Assembly: GCF_023954335.1 (NCBI RefSeq)
Contig: NZ_JAMLIE010000001.1
Coordinates: 2,232,001-2,296,000, forward strand
Source: Aquamicrobium sp.
Lineage (GTDB): Bacteria; Pseudomonadota; Alphaproteobacteria; Rhizobiales; Rhizobiaceae
Length of the DNA: 64,000 nucleotides
Reading direction: 5' to 3'
Positions 8,871-17,030 of the stretch are shown here, one piece after another (position 1 is the first letter of the stretch; each line of letters starts with the position of its first letter). Position numbers and translations under genes: made by a program. Under the pieces are notes generated by a model that ran no database searches, had not been told where the DNA came from, and saw only the letters and a list, made by a program, of their open reading frames with translations.

Positions 8871-9629
8871 CTATTGCGGCTGAGAAGGGCGGTGGCGCCC
8901 TTCCTTGCGGCCCGCCCAGATTCCCCGCGTGTGATTGATATGCTTGCCCATCAGGGTGACCGCGAGGTCCGCATCGCGCTTGATCAGGGCGTCGAGGATG
9001 TTGTGGTGCTCCCGCATCGTCTCGGTGAGCGCCCCTTCGCGTAGCAGTGCGGCGATGCCGTAGAGCCGCGTCTGGTCGCGCAGGTTCTCCACCAGCCTGA
9101 CCAGCCTCCTGTTGCCGGTCAGCTCCATCAGGCGGATATGGAACGCCTGGTCGATGCGCAGGAACTCCGTCACGTCGTGCTCCGACGCCACCTGCATCCG
9201 CTCGAGGATCGGCCGCAGCGACAAAAGCTCCGCATCCGTGGCGTTCCTCACCACCATGGCCATGGCCGGAACCTCCAGCATCTTGCGAAGGTCGCGGATC
9301 TCGTCGAGGTCCTCGTCCGAGATCGACAGCACGCGAAAGCCGCGGTTGCGGATGATCTCGATCAGGCCCGAATGCTCGATGTCGAGGATGGCCTCCCTGA
9401 CCGGCGTGATGGAGACGCCCATGTGCTTCGCGATCGCCGCGGCGGAATAGACCTGACCGACCCCGAGCTCGCCCGAGACGATGTTGGCCCTGAGCATCGC
9501 CACGATCTGGCTTCTCAGATCGGTTCGCCGAAGCTGCATCGGACCGGCGTCGCCGCCGAACCCTCGCGCACCCGGCGCGTCGTCGTCGTAAGTCAAGAGC
9601 GTGGTTTTCTCCGGCAATGAGTCTCTCAT
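8871..9629 (-). CDS. GntR-family regulator, FadR/FCD subfamily
   Basis: 252 residues if started at the ATG at 9629; an upstream ATG at 9707 would add 26 residues of unlike sequence. The N-terminal winged helix (LRSQIVAMLRANIVSGEL ... VSITPVREAILDIEHSGLI) is followed by an all-helical FCD ligand domain with metal-site residues in DQAFHIRLMEL, EHHNILDALI and HINHTRG. It is the last gene of the minus-strand catabolic series, 111 bases after the ornithine-cyclodeaminase-family gene, and is convergent with the plus-strand cluster. It could regulate either cluster. Confidence 0.88.
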   Translation of the reverse strand: MRDSLPEKTTLLTYDDDAPGARGFGGDAGPMQLRRTDLRSQIVAMLRANIVSGELGVGQVYSAAAIAKHMGVSITPVREAILDIEHSGLIEIIRNRGFRVLSISDEDLDEIRDLRKMLEVPAMAMVVRNATDAELLSLRPILERMQVASEHDVTEFLRIDQAFHIRLMELTGNRRLVRLVENLRDQTRLYGIAALLREGALTETMREHHNILDALIKRDADLAVTLMGKHINHTRGIWAGRKEGRHRPSQPQ

Positions 9630-9740
9630 ATATGTTCCGATCTGCGTTTCATTGCCAGAATAGCATGTAAAGATCGCGGCCGGAAAAGAAAGCTGCCGGT
9701 CTAACAATCACGCAGCGGCATAAAGCTTTGCAGCGGCCGT

Positions 9741-10718
9741 TCAAACCGCCCCGCGATAGTTCGAGGTCCGCCACCTTCTGTATATTTCCGCGGCGATCGC
9801 CAGATCCTCGAAGGCGATGCCGACGGATTTGAAGATCGTCACGTCGTCGTCGTTCCGGCGGAACGCCGCGTTCCCGACCGCCTCGCGCAGGTCGGTCTCC
9901 AGCGCGTCGGCGGTGATGTGCCCCGCCTCGATCGCCTGAACGATGTCGCCCGCCTCCTGCAGGGCCGAACGCCGCTCCTCGACCAGCAGCCGGCCGCGGG
10001 CGACCAGCGGCCCGTCCAGCTCGCGCATCCTCGCATTGAAGGCGCCGACTGCGTTGATGTGGCATCCCGCGCCGACATCCGTGTCGGACACGACAGGGGT
10101 AACGCTATTGGTGCAGGTGCAGATGATGTCCGCCTCGGGCAAGGCCTCGCGCCCGGCTATCCGCACGTCGTCGATGCCGCTCTGCCGCGCGAAGTCGGCC
10201 AGTTCGCCGGCCGTCGCCGGATTGCGCGCGACGATGGTGAGCCGCTCGACGGGGCGCACGGCGAGCATGCCCGTGACATGCCCGCGCGCCTGGGCGCCTG
10301 ACCCGACGATGGCGAGATGCCTGGCATCGGCGCGGGCGCCGAGGTCGGTCGCCAGGGCGGACACCGCGGGCGTGCGGATATCCGTCAGCGTGTCGCCCTG
10401 CATCGCCGCCAGCGGCGACAGCGTTTCGGCATCGAACAGGACGTAGAGCGCCTGCACGGTCGAAACCCCCCGCCGGGAATTCCCGGGCGCGACGCCGACC
10501 AGCTTGACGCCGACGTGGCAGGTGTCGCTGGCCGGCATGACGAGGAAGTGGCCGGCCGGGACGGAATGCGCCGCGCGCAGGATCAGCGCCTGCGGATCGA
10601 AACGGCGATAGGCTTCCCGCAGCACCTCGACGGCCGTGCGCATCGGCAGCAGGCGCTCGATGTCCTTGCCGTCGATATAGGGAAGGCTGTCGGGAATCGC
10701 GGAGTTGGGGATCAGCAC
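9741..10718 (-). CDS. Ornithine cyclodeaminase / mu-crystallin family protein
   Basis: 325 residues. The substrate strand MPASDTCHVGVKLVGVAPGN carries the family Lys. QGDTLTDIRTPAVSALA follows, then the NAD-binding GSGAQARGHV motif and the CTNSVTPVV/INAVGAFNARMRELD region. Members include ornithine cyclodeaminase, alanine dehydrogenase, opine-type and ketimine reductases, and SbnB of siderophore synthesis, so the reaction cannot be fixed. Its ATG follows the ABC ATPase stop by one base, so it is translated with the importer and probably acts on the imported amino compound. Confidence 0.88.
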   Translation of the reverse strand: MLIPNSAIPDSLPYIDGKDIERLLPMRTAVEVLREAYRRFDPQALILRAAHSVPAGHFLVMPASDTCHVGVKLVGVAPGNSRRGVSTVQALYVLFDAETLSPLAAMQGDTLTDIRTPAVSALATDLGARADARHLAIVGSGAQARGHVTGMLAVRPVERLTIVARNPATAGELADFARQSGIDDVRIAGREALPEADIICTCTNSVTPVVSDTDVGAGCHINAVGAFNARMRELDGPLVARGRLLVEERRSALQEAGDIVQAIEAGHITADALETDLREAVGNAAFRRNDDDVTIFKSVGIAFEDLAIAAEIYRRWRTSNYRGAV

Positions 10719-10719
10719 C

Positions 10720-12834
10720 TTATTCCTGTCCTGTCGTCACGGTGTCTCGGGGAGCCGACGTCCTCGACGGCCGGGATTGCCGGCCGAGCTCGTTCAGCGG
10801 AATGTGGCAGAAGACCTCGTGCCCGGCGCCGTCCGTCTGGCATGGAGGGGCCTCGGTCTCGCAGATCGCGCCGACCTTGCGGAAGCAGCGCGTGTGGAAC
10901 ACGCATCCCGTCGGCGGGTTGGAATGGCGTGGTATCTCGCCGGTGAGGGTGATGCGCCGTGCGCCGGCCTTGCGCCTGTCTTCGGTCGCGGTTTCCATTT
11001 GCGGAGCCGCAGAAAGCAGGGCTTCGGTATAGGGATGGTGCGGGCCGTCGAACACCGCCGCGGCCGGCCCGATCTCCATCACCCGTCCGAGATAGAGCAC
11101 CATGATCCGGTCGGAGATGTAGCGGACTACGCCGAGATCGTGCGAGACGAAGACGAGGCTGAGCCCTTCGGTCCGCTGAAGGTCGGCGAGGAGGTTGACG
11201 ATCGCGGCCTGCACGGACACGTCGAGGGCCGATGTCGGCTCGTCGCAGATGACGAGCCGGGGCTCGCCTGCGATGGCGCGGGCAATGGCGACGCGCTGCT
11301 TGAGGCCGCCCGAAAGCTCGACGGGCCGCGCCGCGATATGGTGCCCGTCGAGGCGCGCCTTCCCGGCGACCGCATCGATGCGCGCCGTGCATGCGGTGCC
11401 GGACAGGCCGAGCTGGCGACGGATGGTGCGCGACAGGATCTGGCCGACCGAATGGCTCGGGTTGAGCGAGGAGCCGGGATCCTGGAACACCATCTGGATG
11501 CCCCGGGTCTGCTCGGCGCTGCGTTTGCGGACGTGGCCGGGAAGGGGCGAGCCGGCATAGACCAGCGACGTTTCGTCGTCCGGCGCCTCCAGCCCGGTGA
11601 TCACCTTGGCGAGGGTTGATTTCCCCGAGCCGGATTCGCCGACGATACCGAGCACCTCGCCGGCGCGGATCGCGAGGTCGATTCCCGAAAGGACCCTGAC
11701 CCGGTGCGGCCCCTCGCCATAGCTCTTGTCGAGCTGCCGGGTCTCGAGAAGAACGGGGGCGGATGCGTCGCGCGCGGCGGTGCCGGCGAGGCGCGCCGTC
11801 CGGTCCGCTCCGGCGGCGAGCGAGGGGACCTCCTGATGCCGGTGGCACCACGTCACGTGGCCCGCCTCGTAGGCGACGGCCGGCGGCGGCGTGGTGCGGC
11901 ATACCGGCTGGGCGAGGGGACAGCGCGCCTCGAACACGCAGCCCGCGATCGCCTCGCCCGGGCGGGGCGGAAAGCCGGGGATCGTCTCCAGCGGGCCGTC
12001 CGCCTTCTGCGCGCCCCAGTTGGGCGCGCAGCGCAGCAGCCGCGACGTGTAGGGATGGCGCGGGTTGCGGAACAGCGCCCCGGCGTCGCCTTCCTCGACC
12101 AGCCGTCCCGCATAGAGAACCCCGACCCGGTCGCAGACCTGGGCGACGAGCCCGAGATTGTGGCTGATGAAGAGATAGGAGACGCCCATTTCCGCACCGA
12201 GATGGCGCAGGAGGTCGATGATGTCGGCCTCGACGGTGGCGTCGAGGCCGGTCGTCGGCTCGTCGAGGATGATCAGCTCGGGCGATGCCGAGATCGCCAT
12301 CGCGATCACCACCCGCTGCTGCATCCCCCCCGAGAGCTGGTGCGGATAGCTGCGCATGACCTTGGCGACGTCCGAGATCTTCACCTTGCGCAGGGCCGCC
12401 TCGGTCTCGCGCAGCGCCGCCTCGCCGGACAGGCCCTTGAGCTCGAAGACCTCGGCGACCTGCCGCGCTATGGTCAGGGTCGGGTTGAGGGCGGTGGAGG
12501 CGCTCTGGTAGACCATCGAGACGATGGACTTGCGCATCAGCATCAGCTCGCCGGCGGAAAGCCGCGACACCTCCCGTCCGGCGATGCGGATGGAGCCGCC
12601 GAGGGGCACGACGTTGTCGGGCAGATAATGCACCGCCGAGAAGGCCACCGTCGACTTGCCGCAGCCGGACTCGCCGACGAGACCGTAGGCCTCGCCCCTG
12701 CCGATGCTGAAGGACACGCCGCGCACCGTCTCGCGGGCGCGGCCGGCGATCCGGTAGGCGAGGCGCAGCCCCTCGATCTCCAGGATCGGGTCGGCCGGCT
12801 TCGCGACGGGCAGCAGCTGCGTTTCAACGGCCAT
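10720..12834 (-). CDS. Peptide/opine-type ABC transporter ATP-binding protein, two ATPase domains fused
   Basis: 704 residues, equal to a DppD-DppF fusion. Domain 1 has Walker A GESGCGKST, signature LSGGMQQRV and DEPTTGLDA. Domain 2 has GESGSGKST, LSGGLKQRV and DEPTSALDV. Each domain ends in the Cys-rich oligopeptide-transporter tail (CVFEARCPLAQPVC and CVFHTRCFRKVGAIC), which often carries an iron-sulfur or structural cysteine motif. It overlaps the preceding permease gene by 11 bases. It powers import of a small peptide, opine or metal chelate. No binding-protein gene accompanies it. Confidence 0.94.
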   Translation of the reverse strand: MAVETQLLPVAKPADPILEIEGLRLAYRIAGRARETVRGVSFSIGRGEAYGLVGESGCGKSTVAFSAVHYLPDNVVPLGGSIRIAGREVSRLSAGELMLMRKSIVSMVYQSASTALNPTLTIARQVAEVFELKGLSGEAALRETEAALRKVKISDVAKVMRSYPHQLSGGMQQRVVIAMAISASPELIILDEPTTGLDATVEADIIDLLRHLGAEMGVSYLFISHNLGLVAQVCDRVGVLYAGRLVEEGDAGALFRNPRHPYTSRLLRCAPNWGAQKADGPLETIPGFPPRPGEAIAGCVFEARCPLAQPVCRTTPPPAVAYEAGHVTWCHRHQEVPSLAAGADRTARLAGTAARDASAPVLLETRQLDKSYGEGPHRVRVLSGIDLAIRAGEVLGIVGESGSGKSTLAKVITGLEAPDDETSLVYAGSPLPGHVRKRSAEQTRGIQMVFQDPGSSLNPSHSVGQILSRTIRRQLGLSGTACTARIDAVAGKARLDGHHIAARPVELSGGLKQRVAIARAIAGEPRLVICDEPTSALDVSVQAAIVNLLADLQRTEGLSLVFVSHDLGVVRYISDRIMVLYLGRVMEIGPAAAVFDGPHHPYTEALLSAAPQMETATEDRRKAGARRITLTGEIPRHSNPPTGCVFHTRCFRKVGAICETEAPPCQTDGAGHEVFCHIPLNELGRQSRPSRTSAPRDTVTTGQE

Positions 12835-13657
12835 TGACGAGCGTCTTCTCCGCGATGATGTTGATGGAAACCACGAGGCTGGCGATGGCGAGGGCCGGGA
12901 AGGCGACGGGCCACCAGAAGCCCGCGCTGATCAGGCCGTAGCTCTCGTAGATGGAGAGACCCCAGTCCGGGGTCGGGGGCTGGACGCCCATGCCGAGAAA
13001 CGACAGGGTCGCGGCGACGAAGATCGCATAGCCGAGCCGCACCGTGGCCTCGACCACGATGGTGCCGAGGATGTTGGGCAGGATCTCGCGGAACAGGATG
13101 TAGGGCGTGTTCTCGGCCCGCATCAGCGCGGCGTGGATATAATAGCAGTTGCGCTCGCTCAGGACCGCCGCCCGCACCGTTCGCGCTACGACCGGGACGA
13201 AGACCAGGCCTATCACCAGCAGGACCGTGACCGAGGAAGGTCCGACCGCGACGATGGCGATCATAGCCAGCAGGACGACCGGCACGGCGAGGATCGCCTC
13301 GAATATCCGCATGATGAGGTCGGAGACGAAACCGCGGAAATAGCCGGTCAGCAGGCCGAAGAAGGTTCCGATGGTGATGGCGATGGCCGTGGCGGAAAGG
13401 GCGATCTGGACGACGCTGCGGCTGCCGGCCATCACGCGGGAAAGGACGTCGCGGCCGAGCCGGTCAGTGCCGAACCAGTGTTCCGGCGAGGGCGCCTTCA
13501 GGCGCTCTATGACGGAGACGGCAAGGGGATCGTAGGGCGTTATCCTGCTGCCGAAGATGGCGCAGACGATCCAGAACCCGACGATCAGCACGCTGATGGC
13601 CAGTCCGGGCGACGGCAGGCGGAGATTGCGGCTTGGCCGGTCTGCGATGTCGCTCAT
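12824..13657 (-). CDS. Peptide/opine-type ABC transporter permease, DppC-like
   Basis: 277 residues from the ATG at 13657, which overlaps the upstream permease stop by one base. The N-terminal helix (ISVLIVGFWIVCAIFG) is followed by HWFGTDRLGRDVLSRVMAGS, the signature of DppC/OppC/NikC permeases, and an EAA-like loop ending in HAALMRAENTPYILFREILPN. The end overlaps the ATPase gene by 11 bases. It forms a channel with the DppB-like subunit. Confidence 0.93.
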   Translation of the reverse strand: MSDIADRPSRNLRLPSPGLAISVLIVGFWIVCAIFGSRITPYDPLAVSVIERLKAPSPEHWFGTDRLGRDVLSRVMAGSRSVVQIALSATAIAITIGTFFGLLTGYFRGFVSDLIMRIFEAILAVPVVLLAMIAIVAVGPSSVTVLLVIGLVFVPVVARTVRAAVLSERNCYYIHAALMRAENTPYILFREILPNILGTIVVEATVRLGYAIFVAATLSFLGMGVQPPTPDWGLSIYESYGLISAGFWWPVAFPALAIASLVVSINIIAEKTLVNGR

Positions 13658-14604
13658 CAGGCGCCTCCGCTGCGCAGGCGAGGGTCGAGCGCCGCCTGGA
13701 GGATGTCGCCGAGGATCGTGACCAGGAAGAAGACCGCGCCGACGATCATCACGCCGCCCTGCAGGACCGGGAAGTCCTTCTGGCTGGCGGCGACGTAGAG
13801 CGCCTTGCCGACGCCGTTGTAGTTGAACAGGACCTCGATGACGACGAGGCCGCCGAAGATGTAGCCGATCTGGGTGGCGACCACCGCGATGGTCGGGATC
13901 AGGCCGTTGCGCAGGACATGGCGCACCACCACAACCTTGGCCGGCAGGCCCTTGAGGTGGGCGGTGCGCGCATAGTCGCTTTCGAGCGCGAGGATCAGGC
14001 CGGCCCGCGGCATGCGCAGGACATAGCCGCCCAGCCCGATCACCATGCATAGCGCCGGCAGCACGAGATGATGCAACTGGCTGAGCAGGCCCGCGTCGCG
14101 CGGCGCCGTGCCGCTGATCGGAAACCAGCCGAGCCCGACCGAGAACACGATCAGGAGGGTGATCCCGGTGACGAAATCGGGGATCGTCGTCGCGCTCGCC
14201 GCGCCGAGCGTGATGACGTGGTCGGTGGCGGTGCCGCGCCGGATCGCCGCCCAGATGCCGCCGGCAATGGCCAGCGGCACGAGCATGGCGACCACCAGCA
14301 GCGTCAGCTTGAACGAATTGAGCAGGGCCGGCCCGAGCAGTTCCGTAACCGGCATCTTCAGGCTGTAGGAGCGGCCGAGATCGCCCCGGAGCACGCCGAG
14401 GAGCCAGTCCGTATACTGCTCGATGGCCGGTCGGTCGGTTCCCAGCTCCCGGTTCAGCGCCGCGACCGCGGCGTCGTTGGCCGTGCCGCCGAGAATGCGG
14501 CGGCCGACATCGCCGGGCAGCACGCTGGTCGTCAGGAACAGGATGAGGCTCAGCAACAGCAGGGTGAACCCCGCCATCAGCAACCTGTAGATCCAGAATC
14601 TCAT
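13657..14604 (-). CDS. Peptide/opine-type ABC transporter permease, DppB-like
   Basis: 315 residues with six probable membrane segments. The start YRLLMAGFTLLLLSLILFL is the conserved first helix, a periplasmic part carries DRPAIEQYTDWLLGVLRGDLG, and the cytoplasmic loop ARTAHLKGLPAKVVVVRHVL is the ATPase contact. It starts 15 bases after the stop of the first acetoacetate-decarboxylase-family gene, so the importer belongs to the same transcript as the oxygenase genes upstream. Confidence 0.93.
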   Translation of the reverse strand: MRFWIYRLLMAGFTLLLLSLILFLTTSVLPGDVGRRILGGTANDAAVAALNRELGTDRPAIEQYTDWLLGVLRGDLGRSYSLKMPVTELLGPALLNSFKLTLLVVAMLVPLAIAGGIWAAIRRGTATDHVITLGAASATTIPDFVTGITLLIVFSVGLGWFPISGTAPRDAGLLSQLHHLVLPALCMVIGLGGYVLRMPRAGLILALESDYARTAHLKGLPAKVVVVRHVLRNGLIPTIAVVATQIGYIFGGLVVIEVLFNYNGVGKALYVAASQKDFPVLQGGVMIVGAVFFLVTILGDILQAALDPRLRSGGA

Positions 14605-14619
14605 CCGGCCGTGCCTCCC

Positions 14620-15408
14620 TCAGGCGCTGGAAAGCCGGCTCAGGAACGCGGCCGAGGCCGTCGCTCCCACCACTTGCCCGTGGGCGCCGCGAAAGTCGCC
14701 GCTGAAGAACTCGCCATGGACGACCTTGCCATCGGCCAGCCAGGCGAGCTCATCGATGCCCGACGGGGTCGGCAGGAAGCTGATCGCTCCTTCGCCGCTC
14801 GTCGTGACCAGCGACGACGACGACAGCACGTCCCGCCTGATGATCTGCTGCAGCATCACCTCGTCCCGCTCGACGGAAGGGATGGATTGCAGGAGCAGGT
14901 TCGGCGTCCGCGCGACATCGGCGGGCGCGGTCCGTTCCTGTCCCGGCTCGTCGATCACGAGGGACAGGTCGAAGCGGGCGGTCGGCCGGGTCATGGTTCC
15001 GCTGACGACCCGCCCGGAGCGCTGCATCGAAAGCTCCGCCTGCTTGATCGGAAAGCCCGCGGCCTCGCGGCCGGGATAGATCCCGTAGTCCTTGTTCTTG
15101 AAGCAATGGGCGTAGTAGCCGCCGATATGCTCGCCGTAGCGGACGGGAACGACGACCCCGAACGAGCCGTAGGGAGGGCCGGAATTATCCTCGTAGCCGG
15201 CCATGCCGAAGGTGGTGGGGTAGACATAGGCCTCCACCCAGGCATGCGCCGAGACGAAGTCGAACGGCGTCGGTTCGAGCACGCGCGCGACCGCATCGGC
15301 ATCGACTTCCATAAGCAGCGAGATGCCGAAGCAGTCGCCTCCGTAGTTTCCCACGCTGCGGTAGAGCGGATGGTGCAGGGGAACGGCACCGGAATGCGGC
15401 TCGGTCAT
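14620..15408 (-). CDS. Acetoacetate decarboxylase-family protein (first of two paralogs)
   Basis: 262 residues from the ATG at 15408, preceded by a strong GAGGAGG site. The acetoacetate decarboxylase (ADC) superfamily fold is indicated by the N-terminal CFGISLLMEVD strand, YYAHCFKNKDYGIYPGREA and GFPIKQAEL. Classical ADC has two consecutive lysines at the Schiff-base site; by eye the equivalent position here reads Ile-Lys, so decarboxylase activity is uncertain. A close paralog lies just upstream, sharing LLQSIPSVERDEVMLQQII and EFFSG-FRGA. The pair sits between Rieske oxygenase genes and an importer, suggesting work on a keto acid or ketimine made after demethylation. Confidence 0.82.
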   Translation of the reverse strand: MTEPHSGAVPLHHPLYRSVGNYGGDCFGISLLMEVDADAVARVLEPTPFDFVSAHAWVEAYVYPTTFGMAGYEDNSGPPYGSFGVVVPVRYGEHIGGYYAHCFKNKDYGIYPGREAAGFPIKQAELSMQRSGRVVSGTMTRPTARFDLSLVIDEPGQERTAPADVARTPNLLLQSIPSVERDEVMLQQIIRRDVLSSSSLVTTSGEGAISFLPTPSGIDELAWLADGKVVHGEFFSGDFRGAHGQVVGATASAAFLSRLSSA

Positions 15409-15481
15409 GAATACCTCCTCGTCTCCGGCGCTGCGCGGAGACCTGACATGGTTTCGCGAGGACCCGTACGGTCGGGCTGGG

Positions 15482-16236
15482 TCAGACGCCCAGCCGCTTG
15501 CGCAACTCGGGCGAGGCCGTGGTCGACAGGACCGTTCCGAACGCGCCCCGGAACTTGCCGCTGAAGAACTCGCCATAGATCGGCCGCCCGGCCTTAAGCC
15601 ATGCGAGCTCGTCGACCCCCGAGCCCGTCGGCAGGAAGTCGACGGCGGGCTCGCCGGCCACGGCGGTCAGCGACGACGACGACGAGACGTCGCGCTTGAT
15701 GATCTGCTGCAGCATCACCTCGTCCCGCTCGACCGAGGGGATGGACTGCAACAGCAGATGCGGCGAGCGCACGACGTCGACCGGCGGCTTCGCCGCCCCG
15801 TCGCCGATGACGAGCGAGAGATCGACGCTTGCCGTCGGGCGCCGCGTCGTGGCGGTGACGGCGCGGCCGACCTTCTGCATGCGCAGCTCGGCATATTTGA
15901 TGGGAAAGCCCATCGCCTCGCGGCCGGGGGCGGTCCCGTAGTCCTTGTTCTTGAAGCAATGGGCGTAGTAGCCGCCGGTATGCTCGCCGAAGCGGGCGGG
16001 GATCACCACGCCGGTGGAGCCATAATAGTCCCCGAACGTGTCCTCGTATTCGGCGAAGCCGGTGATCGTGGTGTAGATATAGGCCTCGATCCAGGCATAG
16101 GGCGCGACGAACTCGAAGGGCGTGGGAGCAAGGACCTTTTCGATCTCGCTCCGGTCGACCTCCATCAGGATGGAGATGCCGAGGCAGTCTGCCGCGCGGT
16201 ATCGGCCGCCGGCATACCCGGGAGCGGCATCGGCAT
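15482..16236 (-). CDS. Acetoacetate decarboxylase-family protein (second paralog), 5' end frameshifted
   Basis: The body (ADCLGISILMEVD ... to the C terminus at 15482) closely parallels the neighbouring paralog and has the same GFPIK site. No ATG, GTG or TTG is visible in its own frame near the expected N terminus. The likely start region MPMPLPG is read in the frame of the reductase gene, and the frames meet at a run of three Gs near 16217-16219. Adding one G there would give MPMPLPGYAGGRYRAADCLG, a normal ADC-like N terminus, and would also fuse the gene in frame to the reductase. Either a real frameshift, a sequencing error or a deletion-born fusion explains this. Bounds at the 5' end are therefore approximate. 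Confidence 0.65.
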
Positions 16237-17022
16237 CGCCGCGGGCCGGCCGAAGCTCTCCTCGTGATAATGCGCCATGTCGAAGCCGGCGCCGCAGAGA
16301 ATGTCGCGCACGCCCTGCATGAAAGGCTCCGGCCCGCAGCAGAACGCTTCCCGCTCGAGAAAGTCGGGAGACAGGAGCGGCAGGCGCGCGGCGTCGATCC
16401 GCCCCCTGTGGCCGGACCAGCTTTCGCAGCCCGACCGTTCCTCGACGAGGAAGGACAGCGAAAGACCCGGCATGAGGCTGCCGAGCAATTCGAGCTCCCG
16501 GCGGAAGATGATGTCCTGCGGCCGCCTCGCGCAGTGGACGAAGGCGACGTCGGCAGCCGGCGCGCAGTCGCTCAGCCAGCGCAGCATCGACATCGTCGGC
16601 GTGATGCCGGAGCCGGCGGAAACGAAGAGATATCTCGCCGCCGGATGGTTGTGATGGGAAAAATCGCCGGCCGGCCCGTACGCCTTGAGCCGCGCCCCGA
16701 TCGCCAGATTGTCGAACATCCAGCGGGTGCCGATGCTGTCGGCCTGCGCCTTCACCGTCACCGCGATGGAGAAGGGGCGCGAGGGCGAGGACGACAGCGT
16801 GTAGGTGCGCATGATCGGCCCGCCCTCGACGGGCAGTTCGAGGGTGACGAACTGTCCGGGCTTGTAGCGGAACCATGTCTGCGCATCGGAGCGGAAGACG
16901 AAAGTCTTCACCTGCGGCGCCTCGTCGAATATGCCGGTCACTTCCAGCACCTGGAGCCGGTCGTTCCACGGCGTCATCTCGTCGAGGTGGCGGTAGGGGG
17001 AAAAATCGGTGATCGCGTTCAT
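16165..17022 (-). CDS. Ferredoxin-NAD(P)H reductase component of Rieske oxygenase, GbcB-like, lacking the ferredoxin domain
   Basis: 285 residues from the ATG at 17022, 8 bases after the oxygenase stop. The FAD domain shows RTYTLSSSPSRP (flavin and phosphate binding, residues about 75-90) and the NAD domain shows FVSAGSGITPTMSMLRWL and CCGPEPFMQGVRDIL. GbcB-type reductases continue after the HYHEESFG strand into a [2Fe-2S] ferredoxin domain of roughly 80 residues. Here the frame ends about 25 residues later and no Cys-rich ferredoxin loop is present. Electron transfer to the Rieske component would need a ferredoxin from elsewhere, or the gene is damaged. The last residues overlap the ADC-like gene in another frame. 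Confidence 0.82.
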   Translation of the reverse strand: MNAITDFSPYRHLDEMTPWNDRLQVLEVTGIFDEAPQVKTFVFRSDAQTWFRYKPGQFVTLELPVEGGPIMRTYTLSSSPSRPFSIAVTVKAQADSIGTRWMFDNLAIGARLKAYGPAGDFSHHNHPAARYLFVSAGSGITPTMSMLRWLSDCAPAADVAFVHCARRPQDIIFRRELELLGSLMPGLSLSFLVEERSGCESWSGHRGRIDAARLPLLSPDFLEREAFCCGPEPFMQGVRDILCGAGFDMAHYHEESFGRPAAMPMPLPGMPAADTARQTASASPS

Positions 17023-17030
17023 CGCTGTTC

